A stretch of DNA of 64,000 bases from Pseudomonadales bacterium (GTDB lineage Bacteria > Pseudomonadota > Gammaproteobacteria > Pseudomonadales > Azotimanducaceae), in NCBI GenBank assembly GCA_012103505.1, contig WLWP01000001.1, positions 3,782,001 to 3,846,000 of the forward strand. Reading direction: 5' to 3'. The position numbers and the translations under genes were made by a program. Shown here piece after piece: positions 52,833 through 62,492 of this stretch. Numbering within the stretch: position 1 is the first letter of the stretch; each line of letters begins with the position of its first letter. The notes below the pieces were generated by a model. It was not told the DNA's origin. It searched no databases and saw only the letters and a program-made list of their open reading frames with translations.

Positions 52833-53708
52833 CTAGAGATCTCTATCTGTATTTAGGTCTGAGCGAACTTCGGTGTTCGGCTCTGAATCGGCGCTCTCGT
52901 TTGCAGTGGGAAGCTCGCTGTTCTGGTGTGACATCAAGCGCGCTTCGCGTTCATGTTTTTGTCGCAATTCGCCAGCGAGCGCCATATAAGCGACCGCTCC
53001 ACGAGACGCTCGGTCATACAGAATCGCGGGCAAACCATGGCTCGGCGCTTCGGCCAAACGAACGTTGCGCGGAATCACCGTGCGAAAAACTTGATCGCTA
53101 AAATACTGGATGAGCTGTCTCGAAACGTCTCGCGTCAAACCGTTGCGCGGGTCGTACATCGTCCGCAAGATGCCCTCAACTTTAAGCTCAGCATTACTGT
53201 GGGATTTGATGCCCTCAATTGTGTCCAATAGCGCGCTCAAACCTTCCAGCGCATAGTACTCACACTGCATAGGAATGAGCACACCGTCAGCTGCTATGAG
53301 CGCGTTTACCGTGAGGATGCTCAGGCTCGGAGGGCAGTCGATGATCACGTATTCGTATTCTGTGGCTTCTTTCTGTAATCGGTTGCGGATTTGGTATTCG
53401 CGTTCAGCCATTTGCATCAAACTAACTTCTGCTGCCGTCAGATCCAAATTAGACGGCACGAGTTCAAAGCTACCATTACACTTCTGCACGACCTGGGATA
53501 AGGGTGCATCCTCTAACAACCATTCATAAATGGTGTTTTCGACACCATTTTTGTCGACACCCGTGCCCATTGTGGCATTTCCTTGTGGGTCTAAGTCGAC
53601 CAACAGAACACGGCCACCCGACATCGCAAGCGATGCGCTTAAGTTAACGCTCGTCGTGGTTTTACCAACGCCACCTTTTTGGTTCGCCACCGCGATCACT
53701 CGCGTCAT
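52833..53708 (-). CDS. parA: Chromosome partitioning ATPase ParA (Soj)
   Basis: 291 residues. Deviant Walker A KGGVGKTTTSVNLSASLA, Walker A-prime DLDPQGNATMG, and Walker B VIIDCPPSLSILT identify a chromosomal ParA. The C-terminal 35 residues past KHEREARL are a polar tail (NSELPTANESADSEPNTE) not needed for the fold and longer than in Soj. The start codon overlaps the rsmG stop by four bases. Confidence 0.97.
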   Translation of the reverse strand: MTRVIAVANQKGGVGKTTTSVNLSASLAMSGGRVLLVDLDPQGNATMGTGVDKNGVENTIYEWLLEDAPLSQVVQKCNGSFELVPSNLDLTAAEVSLMQMAEREYQIRNRLQKEATEYEYVIIDCPPSLSILTVNALIAADGVLIPMQCEYYALEGLSALLDTIEGIKSHSNAELKVEGILRTMYDPRNGLTRDVSRQLIQYFSDQVFRTVIPRNVRLAEAPSHGLPAILYDRASRGAVAYMALAGELRQKHEREARLMSHQNSELPTANESADSEPNTEVRSDLNTDRDL

Positions 53709-54370
53709 GCCCTCTCCAACCCCATCAACGTATGTACTTTTTGTAGTTGTGCAATTTTGTACTCATGATAAGTCACCTTCACCCGATTGTCCGGCAAGGC
53801 ACTTTTTTCATCATCGTCAGCGCCTGTGGTATCAACCTCAGAGTCGGCCTCATCCCGCCTGGTGTTGGCAAACACCAGCAGCCGACCGCCGGTTTCCAAC
53901 AGGTCCTCAACCCAACCCCACAAAACCGCGGGACTCGCCACCGCCCTAGCAGTGACAACATCAAACAGACCCGATACCGCGCTGGGAACCTCTCCTTCAA
54001 CGACGCCGACGTTGTCCAACCCAAGTTCGCGAACCACCTGGGTTAGGAACCGACAGCGGCGACCCATCCTGTCACAAAGCACAAAGTCTTTATCTGGATT
54101 AACGATCGCCAGCGGTATTCCAGGTAATCCTGCGCCACTGCCGAGATCAAGAATCTTATGCCCACGCAGCAGTCGCGCGATAGCCAAACTATCCAACAAG
54201 TGGCGGTCTTGTAGACGCCGTATATCGGGTCGAGCGATCAGGTTGAAGTGTTTGTTCCACTTAACAACCAGCCCAGCATAGAGCTCAAGCTGATCTATTT
54301 GTTTTGGACTCAAAGAAAGGTCGAAAACACTCGCATCCAATACCAGTCGGGCGCTATCCAGCTCGCTCAC
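53705..54370 (-). CDS. rsmG: 16S rRNA (guanine(527)-N7)-methyltransferase RsmG
   Basis: 221 residues from the chosen start. RsmG makes m7G527 in 16S rRNA; loss gives low-level streptomycin resistance. SAM motif [17 protein letters not shown], the [12 protein letters not shown] helix and [13 protein letters not shown] match. I take the GTG at 54370, giving an N-terminus aligned with E. coli RsmG; an ATG at 54427 would add 19 residues with no counterpart and deep overlap with mnmG. A 20-residue charged insert near the C-terminus ([20 protein letters not shown]) is unusual. Confidence 0.94.
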   Translation of the reverse strand: MSELDSARLVLDASVFDLSLSPKQIDQLELYAGLVVKWNKHFNLIARPDIRRLQDRHLLDSLAIARLLRGHKILDLGSGAGLPGIPLAIVNPDKDFVLCDRMGRRCRFLTQVVRELGLDNVGVVEGEVPSAVSGLFDVVTARAVASPAVLWGWVEDLLETGGRLLVFANTRRDEADSEVDTTGADDDEKSALPDNRVKVTYHEYKIAQLQKVHTLMGLERA

Positions 54371-56267
54371 GTTCTGAAACTTTTGCTGATGATGTTCCCA
54401 ACTCCCTATCCTGTGCTCGCTTGGCATGAACTAGCAGAATCGATAGCGCGGCCGGTGTCATACCCGGAATCCGAGCCGCACGGGCCAATGATTCCGGTTC
54501 GCTTGCTTGGAGCTTTTGCTTAAGCTCGTTCGACAGCCCTTCGATCTCTGCATACAGCAGGTCCCGTGGCAGCTTCAAGGTTTCATGACGGCGGACGCGT
54601 TCGATCTCAACATTTTGCCGCTTTATGTAACCTTCGTACTTGGTTTCGATCTCAACCTGGCCGAGTTGCAAAACCAAATCACTCCCAACGTATTCGGAAT
54701 AAAGCGCTTCAAGCTTGTGAGCTGACACCTCGGGTCGCCGTAGCAAGTCCAACAACGTTGTTTCTTTTGAGAGCGATACGCCGATTCTATCCATGTTTAC
54801 GTCCCCCGGCTGGACCCGTATACCTGCCAACAAGGACTTCAACTCTTCGCGCTGTGCCGCGCGGCGTTGGAACACACCAAAGCGCTCAGACCCTACAACG
54901 CCTAACTTGTTGCCAAGCTCGGTTAAACGCTGGTCGGCGTTGTCCTGGCGCAATCGCAACCGATACTCCGCGCGACTGGTAAACATCCGATAAGGCTCGC
55001 TCGTACCAAGTTGTATCAGATCGTCGAGCAAAACCCCGATATAAGCTTCATCCCGTCGGGGCTCCCATGGCGCCTGACCGTTCACAGCCCGGGCCGCGTT
55101 CAGTCCCGCCACTAGCCCCTGTGCACCCGCCTCTTCATATCCCGTTGTGCCATTGATCTGTCCAGCAAAATACAAGCCAGAGACAGCCTTGGTCTCTAAG
55201 CTGTAATTCAAATCACGGGGATCAAAGTAATCATACTCGATGGCGTAGCCGGGTCTTGAAATGTGTGCCTGCTCAAAACCCTCTATTGAACGAACGAACT
55301 GCAATTGCACGTCAAACGGCAAGCTCGTTGAAATCCCATTTGGGTACAGCTCCGTTGTACCTAGCCCCTCTGGCTCAATAAATATTTGGTGCTGCTTCTT
55401 GCCAGCGAAACGCACAACCTTGTCTTCTATGCTCGGACAATATCTCGGACCGACACCTTCTATTGCACCCGAATACATCGCTGACTGGTGTAGGTTGTTC
55501 GCAATCAGTTCGTGCGTGTGTTCATTCGTATGCGCAATATGGCAGGCAACCTGGCGAGGGTGTGTAGCCGTCGACCCATAGGCAGACATCGTCGGCCTAG
55601 GCTCATCTCCCGGTTGTTCTTCCAATCTGGAAAAGTCCACTGTCCGCCCATCGATACGAGGTGGCGTTCCTGTCTTCAAACGACCAACTCGGAAAGGCAG
55701 AGCACGAAGACGATCGGCAAGCGCTATCGACGGCGCATCACCTGCACGCCCTCCAGCATGTTGCTCTTGTCCGATGTGAATCTTCCCGCCCAAGAAAGTA
55801 CCCGTCGTCAAGACAATCGCCGAGCAAGCGAACTCAAGCCCCATCTGGGTCACGACACCAGCTACTCGATCGTTTTTGATGACGAAGTCGACCACCGATT
55901 GTTGGAATATCTGTAAGCCCGGGACATGTTCGAGTACGTCGCGAACGGCCGCCTTGTACAGAGCGCGATCTGCTTGAGCACGAGTGGCGCGGACAGCTGG
56001 CCCCTTGCTCGCATTGAGTATCTTAAAGTGGATCCCAGAGCGATCGGTTGCTTGCGCCATGACACCACCAAGCGCGTCAATTTCTGCGACCAAATGACTC
56101 TTACCAATCCCGCCGATGGCTGGGTTACATGACATCTGGCCGATTGTTTCGATGTTTTGGCTTAGTAGCAGCGTGCGTGCACCGCAACGGGCAGCCGCAG
56201 CCGCAGCTTCAGTACCGGCGTGCCCGCCACCAACCACAATGACGTCAAATTCGTCTGGATACTGCAC
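54354..56267 (-). CDS. mnmG: tRNA uridine 5-carboxymethylaminomethyl modification enzyme MnmG (GidA)
   Basis: 637 residues. FAD protein that with MnmE modifies the wobble uridine of several tRNAs. [18 protein letters not shown] dinucleotide fold, [34 protein letters not shown], and the C-terminal [20 protein letters not shown] are standard. It ends with about 20 extra residues ([19 protein letters not shown]) that overlap the rsmG start. Separated from mnmE by 90 bases. Confidence 0.97.
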   Translation of the reverse strand: MQYPDEFDVIVVGGGHAGTEAAAAAARCGARTLLLSQNIETIGQMSCNPAIGGIGKSHLVAEIDALGGVMAQATDRSGIHFKILNASKGPAVRATRAQADRALYKAAVRDVLEHVPGLQIFQQSVVDFVIKNDRVAGVVTQMGLEFACSAIVLTTGTFLGGKIHIGQEQHAGGRAGDAPSIALADRLRALPFRVGRLKTGTPPRIDGRTVDFSRLEEQPGDEPRPTMSAYGSTATHPRQVACHIAHTNEHTHELIANNLHQSAMYSGAIEGVGPRYCPSIEDKVVRFAGKKQHQIFIEPEGLGTTELYPNGISTSLPFDVQLQFVRSIEGFEQAHISRPGYAIEYDYFDPRDLNYSLETKAVSGLYFAGQINGTTGYEEAGAQGLVAGLNAARAVNGQAPWEPRRDEAYIGVLLDDLIQLGTSEPYRMFTSRAEYRLRLRQDNADQRLTELGNKLGVVGSERFGVFQRRAAQREELKSLLAGIRVQPGDVNMDRIGVSLSKETTLLDLLRRPEVSAHKLEALYSEYVGSDLVLQLGQVEIETKYEGYIKRQNVEIERVRRHETLKLPRDLLYAEIEGLSNELKQKLQASEPESLARAARIPGMTPAALSILLVHAKRAQDRELGTSSAKVSERERAG

Positions 56268-56357
56268 TACTGCACCTGTAGAACAAGTTCATGTTTTGGT
56301 TCTGCCGCCTTCGCGCTGGGCGGCCAAGTATAGTGTCGACCAAGGCGAATGGAAGCG

Positions 56358-57716
56358 TTACTTACCGATGCAAAATTCGCTGAAAATCTTGCCTAGAAGT
56401 TCATCTGGGGTCGTTTTGCCAACGATCTCGCCCAGGGCATTGTGGGTTTCTCGAAGCTCCTCCGCCAATAATTCGAGTTGCGCATTCGGCACAGTCTCTA
56501 CTGCCGTATCCAGATGCTCGGATGCGACTTTTAGCGCGTCAATGTGTCTTTGTCGCGCCGTAAAATCTGTACTTTCGCTCGTCAAGCCAACACACCTCCG
56601 CACGGTTTCGATGAGAAGTTCGACCCCTGTCCCGGTTTTCGCCGAGATCGGCAGGAAATCAGACTCGACGGGCTGGCTAATCAGATCGCACTTATTAATC
56701 ACTGGAACTAGTACCGGGCTCTCGACTGACTCTGCCAAACCAGCCATCTCGAGCAATCGCTCGTACGCGCGCGCCCAATTTTGTGCTGTCGCATCAACTA
56801 AACAGACGATTACATCCGCGCGGCGCGCCTCGGTTCGTGCGCGCGACACGCCTTCACGCTCAACGGGATCTTCTGTTTCGCGCAACCCCGCCGTATCTAC
56901 GAGCCGTACCGGAAGGTCGTTAAGCACGAGATCGACCTTTAGCAAATCCCGGGTCGTACCAGGGATGTCCGTAACGATGGCCGCGTCCTCCCCGGCCAAT
57001 CTATTCAACAAACTCGATTTACCCGCATTCGGTGCACCGATAAGCGCGACCGCTATGCCTTCGTTGATCGTTTTGCCACGCCCACTCTTCGCCAACAGCT
57101 CAGCAAGCTCCACTTGCAAGCTCGCCAGTTGTTGCGGTATCGAATATCGAGCCAGGAAATCTTCTTCCTCCTCGGGGAAATCTATCGTGGCTTCTACAAG
57201 TATTCTCATCCGTTCGGTTTTAGCGACAAGCGAGCCAACATGGTTAGAAAACTCGCCCGATAACGCACGTACCGCAGCACGTGCCGCACCCTGTGAAGCA
57301 CTCGCGATCAAGTCCGCGATCGCCTCGGCTTGGACAAGGTCGATCTTGTTGTTTAAAAAAGCCCGCTCACTGAACTCACCTGGACGGGCAAGCCTAGCGC
57401 CACTTGCTCGACAGGCATCGAGGGTCCGTTGCAAGGTTATCGGGCTTCCGTGCAACTGAAACTCGACAACGTCTTCACCGGTGAAGGAATTAGGGCCAGG
57501 AAAGTACAACAGGAGGCCATCATCGATGGCTTCTCCGTCATAGTGCAGGCTAACTCTTTGCGCTAAACGTGGTGTTGCTGGTTTGCCGCCTAGAACAGAA
57601 CAAAGAACACCACTTATGTCAGACGACTGAGGTCCGGATAGACGTACGACACCGATACCTCCCTGTCCGGGCGGGGTCGCCACTGCGACGATCGTGTCGG
57701 TATCCAACGTCGTCAC
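56358..57716 (-). CDS. mnmE: tRNA modification GTPase MnmE (TrmE)
   Basis: 452 residues. N-terminal tetrahydrofolate-binding domain (VATPPGQGGIGVVRLSG, FTGEDVVEFQLHGSP), helical domain with inserted G domain (GAPNAGKSSLLNRLAG, DIPGTTRDLLKVDL, DTAGLRET, NKCDL) and C-terminal FCIGK, the invariant end. Partner of MnmG. Between yidC and mnmG as in almost all gammaproteobacteria. Confidence 0.98.
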   Translation of the reverse strand: MTTLDTDTIVAVATPPGQGGIGVVRLSGPQSSDISGVLCSVLGGKPATPRLAQRVSLHYDGEAIDDGLLLYFPGPNSFTGEDVVEFQLHGSPITLQRTLDACRASGARLARPGEFSERAFLNNKIDLVQAEAIADLIASASQGAARAAVRALSGEFSNHVGSLVAKTERMRILVEATIDFPEEEEDFLARYSIPQQLASLQVELAELLAKSGRGKTINEGIAVALIGAPNAGKSSLLNRLAGEDAAIVTDIPGTTRDLLKVDLVLNDLPVRLVDTAGLRETEDPVEREGVSRARTEARRADVIVCLVDATAQNWARAYERLLEMAGLAESVESPVLVPVINKCDLISQPVESDFLPISAKTGTGVELLIETVRRCVGLTSESTDFTARQRHIDALKVASEHLDTAVETVPNAQLELLAEELRETHNALGEIVGKTTPDELLGKIFSEFCIGK

Positions 57717-57746
57717 TCTTAGTCCTCTTTTCCTCGTTTACAGCGG

Positions 57747-59468
57747 CTAAGCCTGCTGTGCCTTTTCAGCTTGTCGGTACACATATTGTTGCTGCGCGAT
57801 AGACAGCAAATTGTTGACCAGCCAGTAGAGCACGAGGCCCGCAGGGAAAAACAAGAACAGCACGGTGAACATGATGGGCATCATTTTCATCATCTTTTGC
57901 TGCATGGGATCCCCCACCTGAGGGTTGAGAGACTGCATCATGTAGGTACTTGCCCCCATGAGAAGAGGCAAAATGAAATACGGATCCATCTGTGCCAAAT
58001 CGTCGATCCACAACATAAAGGGCGCCTGTCTAAGTTCGACTGACTCGAACAACACCCAATACAGCGCAATGAATATCGGCATCGGCAGAAGCATTGGCAA
58101 ACACCCACCTAACGGGTTTGCACCTTCCTTTTTGTAAAGCGCCATCATCTCCTTGGAGAGTTTTTCACGGTCGTTGGCGTAGCGTTCTTGAATTTTCTTG
58201 AGCTGCGGCGCCACCCGTCGCATGTTCGCCATCGATTTGTACCCAGCTGCGGACAGCGGATAAAGCACAGCTTTCACCACAATCGTGAGCAATATAATCG
58301 CTATACCCCAATTGCCTACCAGGTCGTGCATCCAGTCCAGCAACGAAAAGAGCGGTATCGCCACCCACCAAAGGAATCCGTAGTCTATGGTCAGGTTGAG
58401 ATTCTCTGCTATTTCCTCCAGGCGCTTTTGATCTTTGGGACCAGCATAGAACTGGCTCTCCCATACGCCCGTTGCACCGGGTGCCACCGTCGTTAGTGGC
58501 CCTGTATAGCCGAACAGGTAACGACCGTCGCTGCCCTTGCGCCCGTAAAATCTATTCGGCTGCCCTTCCGGAGAAATCCAAGCGGAGAGAAAGTAGTGTT
58601 GCAAAAACGCGACCCAACCGCCTTCAACTCGTTCGTCCAAGCCCTCTTCATCAATGTCTTCGAAGTCGACTTTGAGGTATCGCTCTTCGGGGGTCGTGAT
58701 TGCGGCACCCAAGTAGGGTTGTGGCGCCAGCGAGAAGGATTCGTCTGTAGAGGGAGGTCTGTCATCTCTTTTGATCTGAGCGAACATGGCCGCCTGCAAA
58801 GGCTGACTACTCGCGTTTTCCATTTCGTAGCGGACCCCGAGTAAATGGTCATCCGGTTGAAAGCTGAAAATCTTCCGAACAGCATTGCCTTTGAAATTGG
58901 TGGTCAACACAACTTCGCCAGGCGCTTCGTTAAGCTCGTACAACTCCCGGCTCGTTGCGAACAAAGGTCGGCTCGCACTGTCAGGTCCGTCCGTGCCAAT
59001 CAACCCACTCTGTGCGGTATAGACCCGCGATGAGCTTCGCTCCAGTAACTGATAGGGAACGTCAGGTTGGTCGAGTTCGACAGGGAAGCCCTTTAGACGA
59101 ACGCGCACCAAGTCACCGCCTTCGAGGTCTATCCACACACTCAACGCGCGAGTGTTGACCCTGACCAAACGTGCGCTATTGGCGACGCTTAAGGTCGGTG
59201 CTTCCACAGCTATGGGTGCATCGCTAAGGAGGCTCGCGTCGGGAACATCGGAGTGGCTGCCCGTAGGTGAATCGGTTGCCCCTGGAACAGGATTCGGTGT
59301 GACAACACCGGGTACGGGTGCAGCAAGATCAGCCACGATGGGGTCGTCAGCATATTGCACAGGTGCCTTTGTTTGCTGGCGATCATCGTTCCACGCCAAA
59401 ATCATCATATAGCCTGTCGCCGCGAGACCGATCAGCAAAACTATCCGCAAAACTTCTGGGGGCAGCAT
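57747..59468 (-). CDS. yidC: Membrane protein insertase YidC
   Basis: 573 residues. N-terminal span, a large periplasmic P1 domain with beta fold (about 60-360), then five-span insertase core: YGFLWWVAIPLFSLLDWMHDLVGNWG, ANMRRVAPQLKKIQERYANDREKLSKEM (cytoplasmic hairpin), LPMLLPMPIFIALYWVLFE, and the FLFFPAGLVLYWLVNNLLS end. The P1 linker (residues 40-90) is Pro/Ser/Asp rich. Its ATG overlaps the yidD stop as TAATG. Confidence 0.97.
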   Translation of the reverse strand: MLPPEVLRIVLLIGLAATGYMMILAWNDDRQQTKAPVQYADDPIVADLAAPVPGVVTPNPVPGATDSPTGSHSDVPDASLLSDAPIAVEAPTLSVANSARLVRVNTRALSVWIDLEGGDLVRVRLKGFPVELDQPDVPYQLLERSSSRVYTAQSGLIGTDGPDSASRPLFATSRELYELNEAPGEVVLTTNFKGNAVRKIFSFQPDDHLLGVRYEMENASSQPLQAAMFAQIKRDDRPPSTDESFSLAPQPYLGAAITTPEERYLKVDFEDIDEEGLDERVEGGWVAFLQHYFLSAWISPEGQPNRFYGRKGSDGRYLFGYTGPLTTVAPGATGVWESQFYAGPKDQKRLEEIAENLNLTIDYGFLWWVAIPLFSLLDWMHDLVGNWGIAIILLTIVVKAVLYPLSAAGYKSMANMRRVAPQLKKIQERYANDREKLSKEMMALYKKEGANPLGGCLPMLLPMPIFIALYWVLFESVELRQAPFMLWIDDLAQMDPYFILPLLMGASTYMMQSLNPQVGDPMQQKMMKMMPIMFTVLFLFFPAGLVLYWLVNNLLSIAQQQYVYRQAEKAQQA

Positions 59469-59785
59469 TACAAGTCTCCGATCATGTGGGTATCACGGTG
59501 TTCGCAAGTAGCGACCCCGCGTTTAGCTAACGGGTGCGGTGGCACTTCGTCTATGCCGCCCGCATGAAAAGGATGGCAGCGTGACAGTCGTCTAGCGGTT
59601 AACCACAATCCCACCCAGGGACCGTGGGTCTGGATGGCCGCGATCGCGTAGCATGAACACGTCGGATGAAAACGACATTGCTGCCCGACCCATGGACTTA
59701 AGGTCAAACGATAGAGTTTTACCAAGCCCACGAGGCAAAATGCCAACCACCCCTCGACCCGCACAATGAAATCCCTAATCACCAC
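59468..59785 (-). CDS. yidD: Membrane protein insertion efficiency factor YidD
   Basis: 105 residues. Small amphipathic protein of the YidD (DUF37) family. The CRFHPTCSCYAIAAIQTHG and RLSRCHPFHAGGIDEVP motifs with conserved cysteines are diagnostic. GTG start at 59785 with TAGGAG seven bases upstream; the second codon is also GTG. The C-terminal 15 residues are basic and His-rich. Coupled to yidC through a TAATG overlap. Confidence 0.94.
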   Translation of the reverse strand: MVIRDFIVRVEGWLAFCLVGLVKLYRLTLSPWVGQQCRFHPTCSCYAIAAIQTHGPWVGLWLTARRLSRCHPFHAGGIDEVPPHPLAKRGVATCEHRDTHMIGDL

Positions 59786-59905
59786 AGCTCCTATCGTTAA
59801 ACCCGATTCGGTTTTTTAACACCCTGATTACTCGTCCACTCGTTTCCACGCGCGTTACCCATTCGCTCTCGCCAATCGACCGGCAAACGCTCGCGCGAAC
59901 AAACC

Positions 59906-60253
59906 TTACCTGTCAGTAGATTCAAGCTGACCGAACAACCTATCCAAGCCCGCATTGAGCTTCGCATCATCGAGCTCGCCAAAAACCTGGATGACAAGGT
60001 CGTACCCGGCGAGCTTCGCTTGGCGATGGCGAAACCGCGCACGGATGATCCTCTTGATTCGATTACGTCGCACAGCAGTTCGGTTACCCTTTTTCGTAAC
60101 CACCAGTCCTAGCCGCGCGACCGGCATTCTATTCTTTCTCGCGCGTAGACGTAACGGTCCAACCGCCTTATTTATCTCGGCACGTTTGAGCACAGGAATA
60201 TAGTCTGCCGAGTTCAACAGACGGTAGGATTTAGGGAAGTGTGTCAGACTCAG
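59906..60253 (-). CDS. rnpA: Ribonuclease P protein component RnpA
   Basis: About 115 residues. Protein cofactor of RNase P for tRNA 5' processing. The RNR signature appears as NRTAVRRNRIKRIIRARFR, with RLGLVVTKK before it and VIQVF after. The conserved N-terminal FPxxxRLL motif (FPKSYRLL) lies upstream of the first TTG (60217), and no ATG, GTG or TTG occurs between the in-frame stop at 60287-60289 and that point. A CTG at 60253 would place the Phe at residue 6, as in Pseudomonas; CTG 60247 is also possible. The start is therefore inferred. It follows rpmH, the conserved order. The 120 bases down to yidD hold no gene. Confidence 0.87.
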   Translation of the reverse strand: MSLTHFPKSYRLLNSADYIPVLKRAEINKAVGPLRLRARKNRMPVARLGLVVTKKGNRTAVRRNRIKRIIRARFRHRQAKLAGYDLVIQVFGELDDAKLNAGLDRLFGQLESTDR

Positions 60254-60278
60254 TGGTTCACTCAGTCTACAAAGCAGC

Positions 60279-60413
60279 CTATACCGCTAGGCGTTTGCGG
60301 CCTTTCGCCCGTCGAGCGCTCAAAACTTTTCGCCCGCCCTTGGTCGCCATGCGTGCTCGAAAGCCGTGAGTGCGCTTACGCTTCAAATTACTTGGCTGGT
60401 ATGTCCGCTTCAT
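60279..60413 (-). CDS. rpmH: 50S ribosomal protein bL34
   Basis: 44 residues read directly: begins [17 protein letters not shown], then [18 protein letters not shown] and ends KGRKRLAV, the invariant bL34 sequence. ATG at 60413. A very good sigma70 promoter lies 66-94 bases upstream. First gene left of the origin region, heading the rpmH-rnpA-yidD-yidC-mnmE group. Confidence 0.97.
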   Translation of the reverse strand: MKRTYQPSNLKRKRTHGFRARMATKGGRKVLSARRAKGRKRLAV

Positions 60414-60478
60414 TGGTTCAGTTCTCTAAGAATTCACAAGCATGTCGCGATGCTGGCGATCTGATTTCAGGGCGAGCG

Positions 60479-60507
60479 ATTCTATGGACAGGCCCTCACC
60501 CTGTCAA
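60479..60507 (-). promoter_or_regulatory. Sigma70 promoter of rpmH
   Basis: Minus strand TTGACA (perfect -35), 17-base spacer, TAGAAT (5 of 6 for the -10). Distance to the rpmH ATG is 66 bases. Confidence 0.85.
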
Positions 60508-60707
60508 ATCTCCTTTTTAGCGGGAGTTGCACGAGTTTCCCACAGTCTTAATAGAAGAAGGTTAAATATATAAGATTGTTATTGTTGGTTGTTAAGGGGT
60601 GGTTTGCCTGTGGGGAAGTACTCTAGATGCTTGATTGTGTGCGATAAATCCAACGTTAAAAGGTGTGGACATTGTCTGATTAAAACGTGGGTCGATGCTG
60701 CATGGAA

Positions 60708-60716
60708 TGTGGATAA
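60708..60716 (-). promoter_or_regulatory. DnaA box (perfect)
   Basis: TGTGGATAA on the plus strand, the reverse complement of the consensus TTATCCACA. Confidence 0.85.
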
Positions 60717-60742
60717 CACGGACACCAGACCTTTCAAGGAAG

Positions 60743-60751
60743 TTATCCACA
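60743..60751 (+). promoter_or_regulatory. DnaA box (perfect)
   Basis: TTATCCACA on the plus strand, 27 bases after the inverted perfect box; the pair forms an inverted arrangement. Confidence 0.85.
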
Positions 60752-61050
60752 GGTTCTCCAGTGTGTTAGCCACAACATGAGTTTTCAATTGCGCACGTGA
60801 TGTGAGCTGTTGGCATATCGTAAGCGACTGATAAACCAGGCTTTCAGAAAAAGCTGCAGGAAATGCTAGGTTTTTAATAGCTATTTGGTAGCGCTTCAGC
60901 TTAAATATTTCCTGGTTCGATGCAGTCCCTTTAGCGGACTTGACCGGCAAGATTTGATGCGTTTATTGGTTTGTTAACAGAGTCGCGTTTGTTAGCAAAG
61001 CATCAAGCAGTTCAACCGAAAAGCGTCTAACTCAAATAGAAAAACAAACA

Positions 61051-61077
61051 TAGACAGTAAGAACCGCATTTTATGAT
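61051..61077 (+). promoter_or_regulatory. Possible dnaA promoter
   Basis: TAGACA (five of six to TTGACA), 15-base spacer, TATGAT (five of six), 38 bases before the dnaA GTG. The spacer is two bases short of ideal, so the call is weak. Confidence 0.35.
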
Positions 61078-61114
61078 CGCATATCCAGCACTTTTTTTCG
61101 GGGGCGCAAGTTAA

Positions 61115-62425
61115 GTGGGAACGGGCATTTGGCAGCAATGCTTAGCCAAATTGGTTGAAGAAGTAGACTCTGAGCAATTTGATACCTATCTAAAACCTCT
61201 CCAAGTTAGGATCGAGGATTCAACGGTGGCGCTGATGGCGCCCAACATCTACGTTGAGGAGCAAGTCCGAGGTGTGTATTTAACACGCATCAGAGATTTG
61301 GTGAGCCGGTTGTCTGGGTTGGATGAGGTGGCGGACATCGAGCTTACCGTGGGTGGTGCCGAGGTTGGTCAGCCACTACGAGCAGATGGCAGCGGTCGTA
61401 AGCCGACACATAATTTGAACAGTGAGTTTAACTTCGACACGTTTGTCGAAGGTAAAAGCAACGAGCTTGCCACGGCGGCGTCGTTGCAAGTCGCCGGGAA
61501 CGCCGGGAACTCTTACAATCCATTGCTGCTCTATGGTGGTGTAGGTCTTGGCAAGACTCACCTGATGCAGGCGGTTGGCAACGAGATTCTGAAAAGAAAG
61601 CCGGAAGCCCACGTCGTCTACCTACACTCACAACGTTTTGTGCAGGATATGGTGAAGGCGCTCCAACAAGGCACCATGCAGGACTTTATGCAGTACTACC
61701 GCTCGGTAGACGCATTGCTCATCGACGACATTCAGTTTTTCGCAAAAAAACTACGCTCACAAGAAGAATTCTTTCACGTGTTCAACGCCCTTCTAGAGCG
61801 AGATCACCAAATGGTGTTGACCTGTGATCGTTATCCACGAGAAATCGATGGGTTAGAAGAGCGTCTAAAGTCGCGTTTCGTTTGGGGTTTGACCGTTGAA
61901 GTGGAGCCGCCTGAGCTTGAGACTCGCGTCGCCATATTGATGAAGAAGGCAGAAGCAGAGCAAGTCGATTTGGACCCAGCTGTGGCCTTTTTTATAGCAG
62001 AACGCATCCGATCGAACGTTCGGGAACTAGAGGGTGCTTTGCGTCGAGTTATCGCCAACGCCCGCTTTACAGGGCGCCACATCAGTATTGAGCAGGTTAA
62101 GCGCGCCTTAAGAGATTTATTTGCGATTCAAGACCGACAAATCTCCATCGACAATATCCAGCGAACTGTGGCTGAGTACTACAACCTCAAGCTTAGCGAC
62201 CTCTTGTCAAAAAGAAGAAACCGTACAGTTGCGCGACCAAGACAGGTCGCAATGGCGCTATCAAAAGAGTTAACCAACCACTCTCTACCTGAAATTGGTG
62301 ATGCCTTTGGCGGCAGGGACCATACGACTGTCTTACACGCTTGTAGAAAGGTTGCTGAGTTAAGGGATTCCAGCGCAGATATGGCTGAGGATCACAAAAA
62401 CTTGTCTAGGTTGCTTTCCGCATAA
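61115..62425 (+). CDS. dnaA: Chromosomal replication initiator protein DnaA
   Basis: 436 residues, about 30 fewer than E. coli DnaA, the difference being a short domain II linker. Domain I begins [14 protein letters not shown]; domain III has Walker [11 protein letters not shown], Walker [10 protein letters not shown], the box VII-type arginine region; domain IV has the signature [15 protein letters not shown] that contacts DnaA boxes. GTG start at 61115, GGGGG about ten bases upstream. dnaN and recF follow on the same strand. Confidence 0.98.
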   Translation: MGTGIWQQCLAKLVEEVDSEQFDTYLKPLQVRIEDSTVALMAPNIYVEEQVRGVYLTRIRDLVSRLSGLDEVADIELTVGGAEVGQPLRADGSGRKPTHNLNSEFNFDTFVEGKSNELATAASLQVAGNAGNSYNPLLLYGGVGLGKTHLMQAVGNEILKRKPEAHVVYLHSQRFVQDMVKALQQGTMQDFMQYYRSVDALLIDDIQFFAKKLRSQEEFFHVFNALLERDHQMVLTCDRYPREIDGLEERLKSRFVWGLTVEVEPPELETRVAILMKKAEAEQVDLDPAVAFFIAERIRSNVRELEGALRRVIANARFTGRHISIEQVKRALRDLFAIQDRQISIDNIQRTVAEYYNLKLSDLLSKRRNRTVARPRQVAMALSKELTNHSLPEIGDAFGGRDHTTVLHACRKVAELRDSSADMAEDHKNLSRLLSA

Positions 62426-62492
62426 AGAGCAACGCTTTGTTTATGTGTTTGGGCTCAAGTGCTCAGGCACAGCCGTTTAGTAGGTATTAAAC

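Larger units (their letters stand above)
60520..61114. other. Probable chromosomal origin of replication (oriC) between rpmH and dnaA
   Basis: A 595-base part of the 701-base gap with no gene. It holds two perfect DnaA boxes (60708-60716 minus, 60743-60751 plus), one box with a single mismatch (TTAGCCACA, 60766-60774) and three with two mismatches (60536, 60609, 60664). Next to them, 60548-60595 is AT-rich (gttaaatatataagattg, ttattgttggttgttaa), a plausible unwinding element. Its position between rpmH and dnaA is that of the pseudomonad oriC. Transcription on both sides runs away from it. The part from 60800 to 61114 is AT-rich with no recognised elements apart from a weak dnaA promoter. Confidence 0.8.

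Noticed and set aside
56116..57459. A 447-codon open frame antisense to mnmE
   Set aside because: Serine/arginine-rich composition with no family features; it is the antisense of a highly conserved gene with strong codon bias.
59799..59817. AAACC..GGTTTTTT hairpin as terminator
   Set aside because: Its T-run is on the plus strand, where no gene ends; on the transcribed strand it precedes yidD.
61771..61786. Left parS half-site TTTCACGTG in dnaA
   Set aside because: It simply encodes a conserved Phe-His-Val of DnaA; the right half does not match.
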